Shown one piece after another: positions 32,446 through 41,344 of a stretch of 59,209 nt of DNA. The DNA lies in the NCBI GenBank assembly GCA_018716285.1, contig DVKD01000044.1:1-59209 (forward strand), read 5' to 3'. Numbering within the stretch: the first letter of the stretch is position 1; every line of letters begins with the position of its first letter. Below the pieces are notes generated by a model. That model did no database searches. It saw only the letters and a list, made by a program, of their open reading frames with translations, and had not been told where the DNA came from. This stretch comes from Candidatus Merdivicinus faecavium (GTDB taxonomy: Bacteria > Bacillota > Clostridia > Oscillospirales > Ruminococcaceae). The translations under genes and the position numbers were made by a program.

Positions 32446-32908
32446 CGAGTTTATCCTTGTTGCGGCGGTAGAAATAGCCGCCGGTAAAGGCGAGGGCGAC
32501 CAGCACGAGCCCGGCGCATTGCAGGGCGGTGTTGGAGACCTGAGTCACGCCGTCCACCTCGGGGCTGAACTGGGCGACTAAGCCCACTGTCAGCGGCAGG
32601 AGGGCGGCGGAGAAATACTGCGCAAGCTGCTGGAGCCAGTTTACACGCTCCGGCGCGAGGAATTCCTGCCAAAGGTAGATCGCGAGGGAGAGGATGCCGA
32701 GGCTGTTGCCCGCCAGGATGGCGAGCGCCGGGTTTTTGATCCGCACCGCGTACCGCGACCCTGCCCAGAACCAACCCGCGAACAGCAAAACGGGGGCAAA
32801 AAAGTAAAGGACCGAAAAAACCGACGGGAAAAAGGCCGCTGCCTGGGTGTAGAGAAACCCCAGAAGCGACGGGTAAAACAAATATGCGACACATTCCAAG
32901 ACTGCCAT
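32420..32908 (-). CDS. Uncharacterised membrane protein
   Basis: A 162-residue protein with four or five hydrophobic segments (about 5-25, 30-50, 60-80, 98-115, 128-148) and a basic RRNKDKLAKTEPRRP tail. No family was recognised. The ATG follows GGAGGGCG. It has a good promoter of its own (32942-32970), so it is not simply the end of the VanY-VanR-VanS operon just upstream. The last codons lie inside the terminator of the convergent gene. Confidence 0.7.
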   Translation of the reverse strand: MAVLECVAYLFYPSLLGFLYTQAAAFFPSVFSVLYFFAPVLLFAGWFWAGSRYAVRIKNPALAILAGNSLGILSLAIYLWQEFLAPERVNWLQQLAQYFSAALLPLTVGLVAQFSPEVDGVTQVSNTALQCAGLVLVALAFTGGYFYRRNKDKLAKTEPRRP

Positions 32909-32941
32909 TGCGCGCCCTCCAAAACAGATGATAACGCCACC

Positions 32942-32970
32942 ATTATAGCACGGCCGGGCGCAAAAAGCAA
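32942..32970 (-). promoter_or_regulatory. Promoter of the 32420-32908 gene
   Basis: TTGCTT (32965-32970) and extended TGCTATAAT (-10 at 32942-32947) are spaced by 17 nt. They lie just after the histidine kinase stop codon. Confidence 0.75.
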
Positions 32971-32974
32971 GCGC

Positions 32975-34078
32975 TTATCCTCCCAAAGGCAGCCGGACGC
33001 AGAAACGGGTGATCTCGGCGCTGCTTTCGACCCAGATCTCGCCGCCGTGCAGCTCGACCAGTTCCTTGGCGATGGCGAGACCCAGGCCCGCGCCGCCGGT
33101 CCGGCTGGAGCGCGCCGCATCCAGGCGGTAAAACTTCTGGAACAGGACCTGCTGCTGGGGCGGGGGGATCTCGGGACCGTGGTTTTCGAAGCGCACAAGG
33201 GCGCTCCCCTCCTCGCGGCTTAAGCGGATGGCGATCTCGGTGCCGGGCGTACTGTAGGCCGCCGCATTGCGCAGCAGGTTGTCAAAAACCCGCGCCAGCT
33301 TGTCCGGATCGGCCAGCAGGGTAATCTGGTCGGTTGGGTAAAAGGCGGCGGTCAGCTGCTTTTCGGAGAGCACCGGGTAAAATTCTTCCAGGAGCTGCTG
33401 CAGCATCATGTTGAGATCCAGCGCACGGCAGTCCAGCTGGATATTCTGCAGGCTGAACCGGGTAATATCAAAGAATTCGTTGATGAGGTCCTCGAGCCGG
33501 CGCGCCTTATCGAGGGTGATGCCCAGGTATTTGACCCGCAGCTCCTCCGAGATCTGCGGCTCGTCCCGCAGAAGGGTCAGGTAGCCGATGACCGAGGTGA
33601 GCGGGGTCTTGAGGTCGTGGGCGAGGTAGACGACCAGGTCGTTTTTGCGCTGCTCCGCCTCCTTGGCCAGCTGCTCGTTGCGGATATTCTCGTTGCGGAT
33701 CGCGTTGAGCTTGTTTTCGGCGTCGGCAAATTCGGGCGGAAGGGACAAAAGCCCGTCCCCCTTGCGGAAAACGGTGTCGATGGATTCGAGAATGACCCGC
33801 AGCTTCTCCTCAGTCTGGCGGCGGGCCCGGCGTTCCGATATGCGGAGGACGATCAGGGTGCAGATGGCGGCGATCAGCAGGACCGGGATCAGCAGAATGC
33901 AGAAAAAGAGCGGCTTCTGCCAGACCGCCAGGTAGGGCAGCTGGTACAGAAGATTGATGACATAGCCCGCAGAAAGCGCGTCGACAACATTAAAGAGGAG
34001 CAGCAGGACGGCCGTCACCGACAGGAGGGTGAGGAGGATGGCGCGCAGGGGCAGCCTATTTTTCGATTTTATATCCAA
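32975..34078 (-). CDS. VanS-like sensor histidine kinase
   Basis: The 367-residue membrane kinase has two N-terminal helices (about 13-35 and 58-78) with a short extracytoplasmic loop. The phosphoacceptor His lies in YLAHDLKTPLTSVIGYL. An HATPase domain carries the N box (DNLLRNAAAYS), ENHGPEIP and GGAGLGLAIAKELVELHGG. The short loop and kinase sequence are VanS-like (VanG/VanB-type relatives in Clostridia). It overlaps the response regulator by 23 nt. The signal may be wall precursors or wall antibiotics, inferred from the neighbouring VanY-like enzyme. Confidence 0.9.
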   Translation of the reverse strand: MDIKSKNRLPLRAILLTLLSVTAVLLLLFNVVDALSAGYVINLLYQLPYLAVWQKPLFFCILLIPVLLIAAICTLIVLRISERRARRQTEEKLRVILESIDTVFRKGDGLLSLPPEFADAENKLNAIRNENIRNEQLAKEAEQRKNDLVVYLAHDLKTPLTSVIGYLTLLRDEPQISEELRVKYLGITLDKARRLEDLINEFFDITRFSLQNIQLDCRALDLNMMLQQLLEEFYPVLSEKQLTAAFYPTDQITLLADPDKLARVFDNLLRNAAAYSTPGTEIAIRLSREEGSALVRFENHGPEIPPPQQQVLFQKFYRLDAARSSRTGGAGLGLAIAKELVELHGGEIWVESSAEITRFCVRLPLGG

Positions 34079-34742
34079 CCCCCCAGACTGTCTTGATGTA
34101 GCGCGGATTGCGGACCGGCTCCCCCATCTTCTCGCGGAGGTGGCGGATATGCACCATGACGGTGTTGTTGCTGTTTAAGTATTTCTCCCCCCAGACCGTC
34201 TCAAAGAGCTGCTCCGAGCTGATGACCTTGCCGCGGTTCTCGCAGAGCATCCACAGGATGTCGAATTCAGTTGGGGTGAGGACGAGCGGCTTTTCATTCA
34301 GGGTGCATTCGTGGGTCCGGCGGTTGATGACCAGCCCGGAAAAGTCGATGACATCCCGATTGTCGGCCGGCTGCTCGTTATAGTGGGTGGAGCGGCGCAG
34401 CTGGGCCTTGACCCGCGCGACCAGCTCCAGGGGGTTGAAGGGCTTTGTGACGTAATCGTCCGCGCCGATGGAAAGGCCGTTTATCTTGTCGAGGTCCTCC
34501 ACCTTGGCGGTGAGCATAATGACCGGGAAGGTGTACCGCTCGCGGATCTTCCGGCAGAGGGTAAAGCCGTCCATCCCCGGCATCATGACATCGAGGACCG
34601 CGAGGTCGGGCGCACTCTGCTGGATCTGTTCCCATGCGGAGAGGCCGTCGCCGCAGATCGTGACGGCATAGCCTTCGTTTTTCAGATACAGCTCGACGAG
34701 CTCGGCAATCTCCCGCTCATCGTCTGCAACGAGCACCTGCAT
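34056..34742 (-). CDS. VanR-like OmpR-family response regulator
   Basis: 228 residues: a receiver domain with the acidic pocket DDE at about residues 7-9, the phospho-Asp in VLDVMMPGMDG, LTAK and the conserved Lys in DYVTKPFNPLE. An OmpR winged helix follows (LTPTEFDILWMLCENRGKVISSEQLFE; IKTVWGVGYKI). It is VanR-like in sequence. It starts 4 nt after the VanY-like gene, so enzyme and regulator are co-transcribed. Confidence 0.93.
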   Translation of the reverse strand: MQVLVADDEREIAELVELYLKNEGYAVTICGDGLSAWEQIQQSAPDLAVLDVMMPGMDGFTLCRKIRERYTFPVIMLTAKVEDLDKINGLSIGADDYVTKPFNPLELVARVKAQLRRSTHYNEQPADNRDVIDFSGLVINRRTHECTLNEKPLVLTPTEFDILWMLCENRGKVISSEQLFETVWGEKYLNSNNTVMVHIRHLREKMGEPVRNPRYIKTVWGVGYKIEK

Positions 34743-34746
34743 CCTC

Positions 34747-35790
34747 TCACTCCTTTATCGTCAGGATAATGCCGCCGGTGTTGTCCCCCGAGAGGGTATA
34801 TTCCCCCTCTGCCGGGACGGCGATGCGCAGGCCGTCGGCCGTCTCCTCCGGCAGCTGCCAGCAGATGGAGTAGCCGCCTGTCGAGAGATGGGTCCCGTCG
34901 ACGGGATACTCCTGCAAAAGCGCAATATATTCCTCCAAGCAGAGACCGTTTTCCATGATATACTGCGCATGGGGCGCGCCGACATAGCGGAAATGCCAGG
35001 GCTCATACTCGATGCCGGTCGTCTCGGTCTTATCCGCGGGATAGCGGAGGATGAAGCCGTAGCTGCCGCAGTTTTCGTTAATCCAGGCGTACTCCCCTTC
35101 CCCGTCGTAGCTGCGGCCGTACCCGTCCGATTTGGGCAGCAGGCCGAAGTCGAGGGTCAGGCCGGTGTGGTGTTCGCTGTAACCGGGCTTGGCGACGAGG
35201 GTGGAGTCGGTTTTGCCGGTCTCGAGGAGATCTTCATCGTAAAGGGTCTCCTGCTTGTCCGGGTCGCGCCAGCCGCTGATGACCATGACGTCATCCAATC
35301 CGGTTCGGGCGTAAAAATCGCCGAGCATCGTATTGAGGGCCTCGATGACCTTGCTCTGCAGCACAACGGTCATATCCTTGACCTTGTAGGAATCCGTCTT
35401 TTCCTCATAAACGACGGCGGTCTCGGGCGGCTCCGCCTGAAAGGGGATGGAATTGTTGACGAGGATGAGGTCGCCGGTGTAGAGGGCGGACTCATCGATG
35501 TGCAGCCACTGGTAGCCCGCGGGCAGCTCCCGCTCAGGGACGGAAGATTCCGCGGAGGATTCCGGAGCGGATTCAGCCGATGTTTCCGGGACGGAAGATT
35601 CTCCGGAAACATCTATTTCGGCAGTGGAAACGGTGCTGCTTTCCCCCGTGACAAAAGATTCCTCTGCTGCTGAGGGGAAGATCGCGCCCAGCGAGTCGCG
35701 GATGAGCCAGACTGCCGAACCCGCGAGGATAGCGACGAGGACAGCGGCAAAAATACGGTTCCACCGGATCCGGCGGCGATATCTTGGCAT
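34747..35790 (-). CDS. VanY-like D,D-carboxypeptidase (M15B)
   Basis: 347 residues. An N-terminal signal-anchor (about 13-32) is followed by a Ser/Glu-rich low-complexity linker (about 45-90). A zinc D,D-carboxypeptidase domain occupies about 90-290, with metal motifs GYSEHHTGLTLDF (SxHxxGxAxD) and EPWHFRYVG. A beta-rich tail of about 60 residues follows. It trims terminal D-Ala from pentapeptide stems outside the membrane. It is the first gene of a vanY-vanR-vanS-like operon lacking any ligase or racemase, so this is probably wall remodelling, with at most an auxiliary role in resistance. An AAAGGAG site precedes the ATG. Confidence 0.9.
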   Translation of the reverse strand: MPRYRRRIRWNRIFAAVLVAILAGSAVWLIRDSLGAIFPSAAEESFVTGESSTVSTAEIDVSGESSVPETSAESAPESSAESSVPERELPAGYQWLHIDESALYTGDLILVNNSIPFQAEPPETAVVYEEKTDSYKVKDMTVVLQSKVIEALNTMLGDFYARTGLDDVMVISGWRDPDKQETLYDEDLLETGKTDSTLVAKPGYSEHHTGLTLDFGLLPKSDGYGRSYDGEGEYAWINENCGSYGFILRYPADKTETTGIEYEPWHFRYVGAPHAQYIMENGLCLEEYIALLQEYPVDGTHLSTGGYSICWQLPEETADGLRIAVPAEGEYTLSGDNTGGIILTIKE

Positions 35791-35823
35791 ATTGCTTGCA
35801 CTCCTTTTGATTCATTATCTCCA

Positions 35824-35829
35824 TTATAG
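35824..35829 (-). promoter_or_regulatory. Extended -10 of the VanY-like operon promoter
   Basis: Minus-strand TGCTATAAT lies about 35 nt upstream of the start codon. No good -35 is seen at the normal distance, which would fit an activator-dependent promoter such as one bound by the VanR-like regulator (inference). Confidence 0.55.
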
Positions 35830-35893
35830 CAGAAAAAAGGCGTACAAGCATTCAGAAAAGCTTAGTGAAACCTTAATTCTTTTGGAAGATGGC

Positions 35894-36154
35894 TTATTGA
35901 TAGGATTTATCGAAGAATTCGACCAGCTCGTCCACCTTTTCAGCGTCCCCCGCTTCCACAGCTTCCCGGACGCAGGCCTCGAGGTGGGCCTTGAGGACCT
36001 CTTTGTTGGCGCGGCGGAGGACGGCGTCGGCCGCCATGATCTGGTGGGAGATATCCAGGCAGTAGCGGTCCTCCTCGATCATCTTGAGGATACCGTCGAT
36101 CTGGCCTCTGGCGGTCTTGAGCAGACGGAGCATCTGTCTCTGGTTTGCTTTCAT
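35894..36154 (-). CDS. csoR: CsoR-type copper-sensing repressor
   Basis: The 86-residue, all-helical tetrameric repressor has the Cu(I) ligands in the canonical Cys-His-Cys pattern: Cys32 (EDRYC), His57 and Cys61 (AHLEAC). It releases its operator when copper binds. It is encoded 15 nt after copA and represses the copA promoter, where a matching GC-rich operator is seen (38753-38765). Confidence 0.95.
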   Translation of the reverse strand: MKANQRQMLRLLKTARGQIDGILKMIEEDRYCLDISHQIMAADAVLRRANKEVLKAHLEACVREAVEAGDAEKVDELVEFFDKSYQ

Positions 36155-36169
36155 AGGGGGTTCCTCCGT

Positions 36170-38731
36170 TTATTCTGTAATGGAAAGGACGCTGTATCCG
36201 GCTTCCTCCACCGCCTTTTTCAGCGCCTGCCCGGAAACAGGCTGCCGCATCGTGACGACGGCGGATTTCTGCTCAAGCGAGACCTCGGCGGTGACGCCGG
36301 GCAGAGCTTCGAGCGCCTCCGTGACATGGGCGACGCAGTGCTCGCACATCATCCCTTCAATCAAAAGGGTCACATGGGTGCCGGCCGCCCCCGCTTCAGC
36401 GGGATCAGCGGGAGAGGCAGGCGCAGGCTGCGGCTCCTCCGCGGGCGGGAGCGGGCAGGCGGACGGCAGGGGCTTGAAAAACTTCAGCCGCAGCGCGTTT
36501 GTCACGACGCAGACCGAGCTTAAGCTCATGGCCGCAGCGCCGAACATGGGGTTTAACTTGAGTGCAAAGGGGATGAAGAAGACGCCGGCTGCCAGCGGGA
36601 TGCCCAGCGAGTTGTAGCAGAGCGCCCAGAAGAGGTTCTGCTTGATGTTGCGGATGACAGCGCGGCTTAAGCGGATGGCGGTCACGACGTCCCGCAGATC
36701 GCCCCGCATGAGGACGATGTCGGCCGATTCGATGGCGACGTCAGTCCCGGTGCCGATGGCGATGCCGACGTCGGCGCGGGCGAGGGCGGGCGCGTCGTTG
36801 ATGCCGTCCCCGACCATCACGACCTTCCGGCCCTGCTCCTGGAGGGCGCGGACCTGGGCCTCCTTCTCGTCGGGGAGGACCTGGGCGACGACCGTCTCGA
36901 TCCCGGCACGGCGGCGGATGGCCTCGGCGGTGCGGGCGCTGTCTCCGGTCAGCATGACGACCTTGAGCCCCAGGTCGTGCAGCTCCTGCACGGCCTGCGC
37001 GCTGGTCGGCTTGATGGTATCGGCGGCGGCGACAAGGCCGAGGATCTTCTCACGGTCGGCAAAGTAGAGGACGGTTTTGCCGTCTTCCTCTAATTGTACC
37101 GCAGTTTGGGGTGCTTTGGCAAGAGAAATTTGATTTTCTTCCATAAAAATCCGGTTTCCGGCCAAGAATTCTGCCCCGTCCACCGTCGTGCGGATGCCGC
37201 GGCCCGGGACCGAGGTCAGGGAGCCGGCCTCTTTGGGGGCGACGCCGCGGCGTTTGGCTTCCTCGACGACCGCTTCGCCGAGCGGGTGCTCGGAATGCAG
37301 CTCCATCCCGGCGGCAAGGGCGAGCAGCTCTTCCTCGCTCTGTCCGGCGAGGGGGATGAGGTCGGTCACCCGCAGTTTTCCCTCGGTGACGGTGCCGGTC
37401 TTGTCCAGGACGACGGTATCGGCGAGGTGGGCGGTCTCGAGCGCCTCGCCCGACTTGATGAGAATGCCGTTTTCCGCGCCCTTGCCGGTGCCGACCATGA
37501 TGGCGGTGGGGGTGGCGAGCCCTAAGGCGCAGGGGCAGGAGACGACCAGCACCGCGATGCCGATCGAGATGGAGAAGGCCGGGCCGTAGCCGAGCGCCAG
37601 CCAGATAAGGGCGGAAATGAGCGCGATGGCGATGACGACCGGGACAAACACCCCGCTCACCCGGTCGGCGAGCTTGGCGATCGGCGCTTTGGTGGCGCTC
37701 GCCTCCTCGACGAGGCGGATGATCTGGGCGAGGGCGGTGTCCTCCCCGACCTTTTCGGCCCGCATTTTAAGGAAACCGTTTTTGTTGATGGAGGCGCCGG
37801 TCAGCTTGTCGCCCGGGTGCTTTTCGACCGGGACGCTCTCGCCGGTGAGGGCGGATTCATCGACCGCGGAGTCCCCCTCGACGACGATGCCGTCGACCGG
37901 GACGCTCTGGCCGGGCTTGATGTGGAGGATGTCCCCGCGGACGACCTCCTCGGCGGGCACTTCCACGACCTGGCCGTCCCGCTCGACAAGGGCAGTCTTG
38001 GGGGCGAGGGCCATCAGCCGGGTGATGGCTTCGGAGGTCTTGCCCTTGGAGCGGCTCTCGAGGTATTTGCCCAGGGTGATGAGGGCGAGGATCATGCCGG
38101 CTGTCTCAAAGTAAAGGTCCATCGAATACTCGTGGACAAGCGCCATATCACCGTGGCCGAGGCCCCAGCCGATCCGGTAGATGGCCCAGACGCCGTAGAC
38201 GACGGCGGCCGACGAGCCGATGGCGATGAGGGAATCCATGTTGGGCGCGCGGTTCCAGAGCGCCTTGAAGCCGCCGGTAAAGTATTTTCTGTTGACGATC
38301 AGGATGGGCAGGCAGAGCAGAAACTGGGTGAAGGCGAAGGTCATCGCATTCTCCATCCCGAGGAAAATGCCGGGCAGCGGCCAGTTCATCATATGCCCCA
38401 TCGAAAGGTAAAAAAGCGGGATCATGAAGACAAAGGACCAGACGAGACGGCGCTTCATCGCGCGCTCCTCTTCCGCGGCCGTATTTCCTTCGGCGGGAGT
38501 CTTCCCTTTTTCCTTCTTCCCGGCAGGCAGGGAGGCGCCGTAGCCGCCCTGCTGGACTGCCTTGATGATCTCGGCGGGACCGAGGGCGTTTTCGTCATAT
38601 TCGACCGTCATGCTGTTGGTCAGCAGGCTGACGGTCACATCACTCACGCCGGAAAGCTTGCGCACCGCCTTTTCCACATGGGCAGAGCAGGACGCGCAGG
38701 TCATACCGGTGACGTTGAACTTCTGTTTCAT
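36170..38731 (-). CDS. copA: Copper-exporting P1B-1 ATPase
   Basis: The 853-residue Cu(I) pump has an N-terminal HMA domain (about 1-68, GMTCASC) and eight membrane helices with the SCPCALG metal site. TGES, DKTGTVTEG, SEHPLGEAV and GDGINDAPALA are present. Helices 7 and 8 carry CYNSLGIP and MSLSSVCVV, diagnostic of Cu+. A Pro/Ala-rich linker leads to a second HMA domain at the C-terminus (about 785-853, GMMCEHC). The C-terminal HMA is a clostridial-type arrangement and may act as an in-built chaperone or regulatory domain. csoR follows in the same operon. Confidence 0.96.
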   Translation of the reverse strand: MKQKFNVTGMTCASCSAHVEKAVRKLSGVSDVTVSLLTNSMTVEYDENALGPAEIIKAVQQGGYGASLPAGKKEKGKTPAEGNTAAEEERAMKRRLVWSFVFMIPLFYLSMGHMMNWPLPGIFLGMENAMTFAFTQFLLCLPILIVNRKYFTGGFKALWNRAPNMDSLIAIGSSAAVVYGVWAIYRIGWGLGHGDMALVHEYSMDLYFETAGMILALITLGKYLESRSKGKTSEAITRLMALAPKTALVERDGQVVEVPAEEVVRGDILHIKPGQSVPVDGIVVEGDSAVDESALTGESVPVEKHPGDKLTGASINKNGFLKMRAEKVGEDTALAQIIRLVEEASATKAPIAKLADRVSGVFVPVVIAIALISALIWLALGYGPAFSISIGIAVLVVSCPCALGLATPTAIMVGTGKGAENGILIKSGEALETAHLADTVVLDKTGTVTEGKLRVTDLIPLAGQSEEELLALAAGMELHSEHPLGEAVVEEAKRRGVAPKEAGSLTSVPGRGIRTTVDGAEFLAGNRIFMEENQISLAKAPQTAVQLEEDGKTVLYFADREKILGLVAAADTIKPTSAQAVQELHDLGLKVVMLTGDSARTAEAIRRRAGIETVVAQVLPDEKEAQVRALQEQGRKVVMVGDGINDAPALARADVGIAIGTGTDVAIESADIVLMRGDLRDVVTAIRLSRAVIRNIKQNLFWALCYNSLGIPLAAGVFFIPFALKLNPMFGAAAMSLSSVCVVTNALRLKFFKPLPSACPLPPAEEPQPAPASPADPAEAGAAGTHVTLLIEGMMCEHCVAHVTEALEALPGVTAEVSLEQKSAVVTMRQPVSGQALKKAVEEAGYSVLSITE

Positions 38732-38752
38732 GGACTAAATTCCTCCTTTTTC

Positions 38753-38805
38753 ACCCCAGGGGGGTGTGGTATTTATATTATAATCCTTCGCTTTCCGTTT
38801 GTCAA
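38753..38805 (-). promoter_or_regulatory. copA promoter and CsoR operator
   Basis: On the minus strand TTGACA (38800-38805) and TATAAT (38777-38782) have 17-nt spacing. Just downstream of the expected start is ACCCCCCTGGGGT (38753-38765), the G/C-tract pseudo-palindrome typical of CsoR operators, followed by AAAGGAGG and copA. Confidence 0.88.
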
Positions 38806-38847
38806 CCCCTGCAAACGGAACCTTTTCCCAAAAATCCCGCGCAATAA

Positions 38848-38876
38848 TTGACATTTTGGAAATTCTGTTGTAAAAT
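38848..38876 (+). promoter_or_regulatory. Promoter of the sulfatase gene
   Basis: TTGACA (38848-38853) and TAAAAT (38871-38876) are spaced by 17 nt. Confidence 0.8.
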
Positions 38877-38930
38877 AAAGGTAAATTGCGGCCAGTTGCG
38901 CTGTCAGTAATGATTGAAAAGGGTGGTTTT

Positions 38931-40391
38931 ATGAAAATTTTAATGCTGGATCTGGACACGCTGCGTCCGGATCATATGGGCTGTTACGGGTATTTCCGCA
39001 ACACGACGCCTGTGCTCGACTCCATTGCGGCCGAGGGCGTCCGGTTCACCCACTATCACTGCTCGGATGCGCCCTGCCTTCCCTCCCGCGCGGCTCTCTG
39101 CTCGGGGCGGTTTGGCTACCATAATGGAGCGATCGGGCACGGCGGCCTGCCGGGTGATATGCGTCTGACCGGCATCGAGCGCGGCTTCCAGGATCAGCGC
39201 GATACCAACAATCTCTTCCACCTTTTCCGCAAAGCCGGGATGCACACCGTCTCGATCAGTCCCTTTGCGGAGCGGCATTCCTCCTACTGGTTTACCGCCG
39301 GCTTCAACGAGGTCTACAACACCGGGCACTGCGGCCTGGAATCGGCCGAGGAGGTGCTGCCGGTTGCCCTCGACTGGGTCAAGCGCAACGCCGCTTCCCG
39401 GGACAATTGGTTCCTGCACATCAACTTCTGGGACGCCCACACCCCCTACCGCGCCCCCGCGGAGTTCGGCGACCCCTTTGAAAACGATCCCATCCCGGAC
39501 TGGATTACCGACGAGGTCCTCAAACAGCACAACCACATGACCGGGCCGCACGGGTCGATGGAGATCGGTATGTACACCGACGCTGAAAATCCCCGTTTCC
39601 CCCGCCATCCCGGCAAGGTGACCGACCGCGCGGGCCTGCGCCGCTTCTTCGACGGCTACGACTGCGGCGTCCGGTACATGGACGGCATGATCGGCAAGCT
39701 GCTTGACGCGCTGAAGGAAGAAGGTGTCGCCGACGACCTCGCCATTATCGTCACCGCCGACCACGGCGAGAATCTGGGCGAGCTCGGCCTCTACGCGGAA
39801 CACGCCACTGCCGACGAGATCACAACCCGCATCCCCATGATCATCAAGTGGCCGGGAGTCAAGCCCGCGGTCCTCGACGGCTTCCACTATAACCTCGACC
39901 TCGTCCCCACCATTGCCGACCTGCTCGGCCTCCCCCACTACGAGAAGTGGGACGGCGAAAGCTACGCCGAGGCCCTCCGCACCGGCGAAGACAAGGGCCG
40001 CGATTACCTCGTCGTTTCCCAGTGCGCCCATGTCTGCCAGCGCTCGGTCCGCTTCGGCGACTACCTCTACATGCGCACCTATCACGACGGCTATCATCTC
40101 TGGAACGATGAGATGCTCTTCGACCTCAAGAACGACCCCTACGAGCAGCATGATATCGCAAAAGAGCGGCCCGACCTCTGCGGACAGGCCTGCCGCTGCC
40201 TCGTCGACTGGGAGCACCAGATGCGCCTGACTGCCGACACCGACGTCGACCCGCTGGTCACCGTCCTGCGGGAAGGCGGTCCTTTCCACGCGAAGGAGGG
40301 GAATCTCGCCGCATACTGCCGCCGCCTCGAAGAAACCGGGCGCGCGGACGGCGCGGCGGCGCTCCGCAAGAAGTACCACGTCGCGGACTGA
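38931..40391 (+). CDS. Sulfatase (type I, cysteine-type)
   Basis: The 486-residue enzyme of the alkaline-phosphatase/sulfatase fold hydrolyses sulfate esters. The formylglycine-precursor motif is Cys49-Leu-Pro-Ser-Arg53. Metal-site residues are in the N-terminal MLDLDTLRPDH and the later TADHGENLGELGLYAEH. No signal peptide is visible, suggesting a cytosolic enzyme acting on imported sulfated sugars. The ATG at 38931 is preceded by AAGGGTGG and starts exactly at the family's usual beginning; a longer reading frame upstream lacks support. Activation needs a maturase not encoded here. The substrate is unknown. Confidence 0.93.
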   Translation: MKILMLDLDTLRPDHMGCYGYFRNTTPVLDSIAAEGVRFTHYHCSDAPCLPSRAALCSGRFGYHNGAIGHGGLPGDMRLTGIERGFQDQRDTNNLFHLFRKAGMHTVSISPFAERHSSYWFTAGFNEVYNTGHCGLESAEEVLPVALDWVKRNAASRDNWFLHINFWDAHTPYRAPAEFGDPFENDPIPDWITDEVLKQHNHMTGPHGSMEIGMYTDAENPRFPRHPGKVTDRAGLRRFFDGYDCGVRYMDGMIGKLLDALKEEGVADDLAIIVTADHGENLGELGLYAEHATADEITTRIPMIIKWPGVKPAVLDGFHYNLDLVPTIADLLGLPHYEKWDGESYAEALRTGEDKGRDYLVVSQCAHVCQRSVRFGDYLYMRTYHDGYHLWNDEMLFDLKNDPYEQHDIAKERPDLCGQACRCLVDWEHQMRLTADTDVDPLVTVLREGGPFHAKEGNLAAYCRRLEETGRADGAAALRKKYHVAD

Positions 40392-40424
40392 GCACGGTTT
40401 TGCTCAAACGAGGTTTTTGAAACT

Positions 40425-41219
40425 ATGCTGATTGATTTCCACACCCACTGCTTCCCGGATAAGCTGGCGGACAAGGCTCTGCCCAAGCTCATGGAATCCG
40501 GCCATTCGAACCCCTATACCGACGGCACCTGCGGGGATCTGCTCCGGAAAATGGATGACTGGGGAGTCGACGCGGCGGTCTGCCTGAATATCGCCACCGC
40601 CCCCAGGCAGCAATTCAACGTCAACGAATTTGCAATCTCGATCAACGACTGCAAGCGGATCTTCGCCCTCGGCTCGGTCCATATAGACAACGACGATTGT
40701 GAAAACGAGCTTTACCGGCTGCAGGAAGCAGGAGTACGCGGTATCAAGCTGCACCCGGACTATCAGGATATCGATATCTTGGATCGCCGGATGTTCCCGA
40801 TCTACGACACCTGCGCCGAGCTGGGGCTGTTCTGTGTTTTCCATGCCGGATGGGACCCGGTTTCCCCGCACAAGACCCGGGTAACGCCGGACAGAGTCCT
40901 GCGGATCCGGCAGTTCTTCCCGCGGTTCCAGATGATCCTCGGGCACCTGGGCGGCCTTGGAATGTGGGACGAGGTGGAAAGCCGGCTCGCCGGCAGCGGC
41001 ATCCTGATGGACACCGCCTATACCCGCGGCCTTCTCGCTCCTGAACAGGCGACCCGCATCATCCGGCGGCACGGGGCGGAAAACGTTCTCTTCGGCAGCG
41101 ACTGCCCCTGGCAGAGCAGCCGGGACACCGCCGATTTTATCGACAGCCTGCCGCTCACCTCGGAGGAGAAGGATCGGATCTTTTACAAAAACGCGATGGA
41201 GCTGCTGCAGATGCAGTGA
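40425..41219 (+). CDS. Amidohydrolase family protein (COG2159-like)
   Basis: The 264-residue TIM-barrel hydrolase has metal-site residues His6 and His8 (DFHTHCF), a further His in FCVFHAGWDP, one in MILGHLGG, and the late Asp in FGSDCPW. This pattern fits the COG2159 amidohydrolases, which include decarboxylases and lactone hydrolases. It lies 33 nt after the sulfatase on the same strand and is probably co-transcribed, so it may act on a sugar-derived or aromatic product. The substrate is not known. Confidence 0.87.
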   Translation: MLIDFHTHCFPDKLADKALPKLMESGHSNPYTDGTCGDLLRKMDDWGVDAAVCLNIATAPRQQFNVNEFAISINDCKRIFALGSVHIDNDDCENELYRLQEAGVRGIKLHPDYQDIDILDRRMFPIYDTCAELGLFCVFHAGWDPVSPHKTRVTPDRVLRIRQFFPRFQMILGHLGGLGMWDEVESRLAGSGILMDTAYTRGLLAPEQATRIIRRHGAENVLFGSDCPWQSSRDTADFIDSLPLTSEEKDRIFYKNAMELLQMQ

Positions 41220-41252
41220 GCGCCCGCGCTCGTACAATATTGGCTTTTTCGG

Positions 41253-41290
41253 CGGCAGGGGCGGCTGATGGACCGCTCCTGCCGTTGTTT
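41253..41290 (+). terminator. Terminator of the sulfatase operon
   Basis: A 12-bp stem (41253-41264 with 41273-41284, one G-T pair) is followed by TTGTTTTG. Confidence 0.8.
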
Positions 41291-41344
41291 TGCGGCTTTT
41301 TTTCAGGAAAATTCCTTGAAATCTCAAGAATTCATAAAAAAACC

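Noticed and set aside
34056-35790. A complete vancomycin resistance cluster
   Set aside because: Only VanY-, VanR- and VanS-like genes are present; no ligase, dehydrogenase, racemase or VanX-type dipeptidase is visible within the window.
38940-40379. A 479-codon open frame on the minus strand opposite the sulfatase
   Set aside because: It mirrors the sulfatase in a GC-rich shadow frame, has no ribosome binding site and has composition biased to Val/Glu/Ala; the sulfatase motifs on the plus strand are unambiguous.
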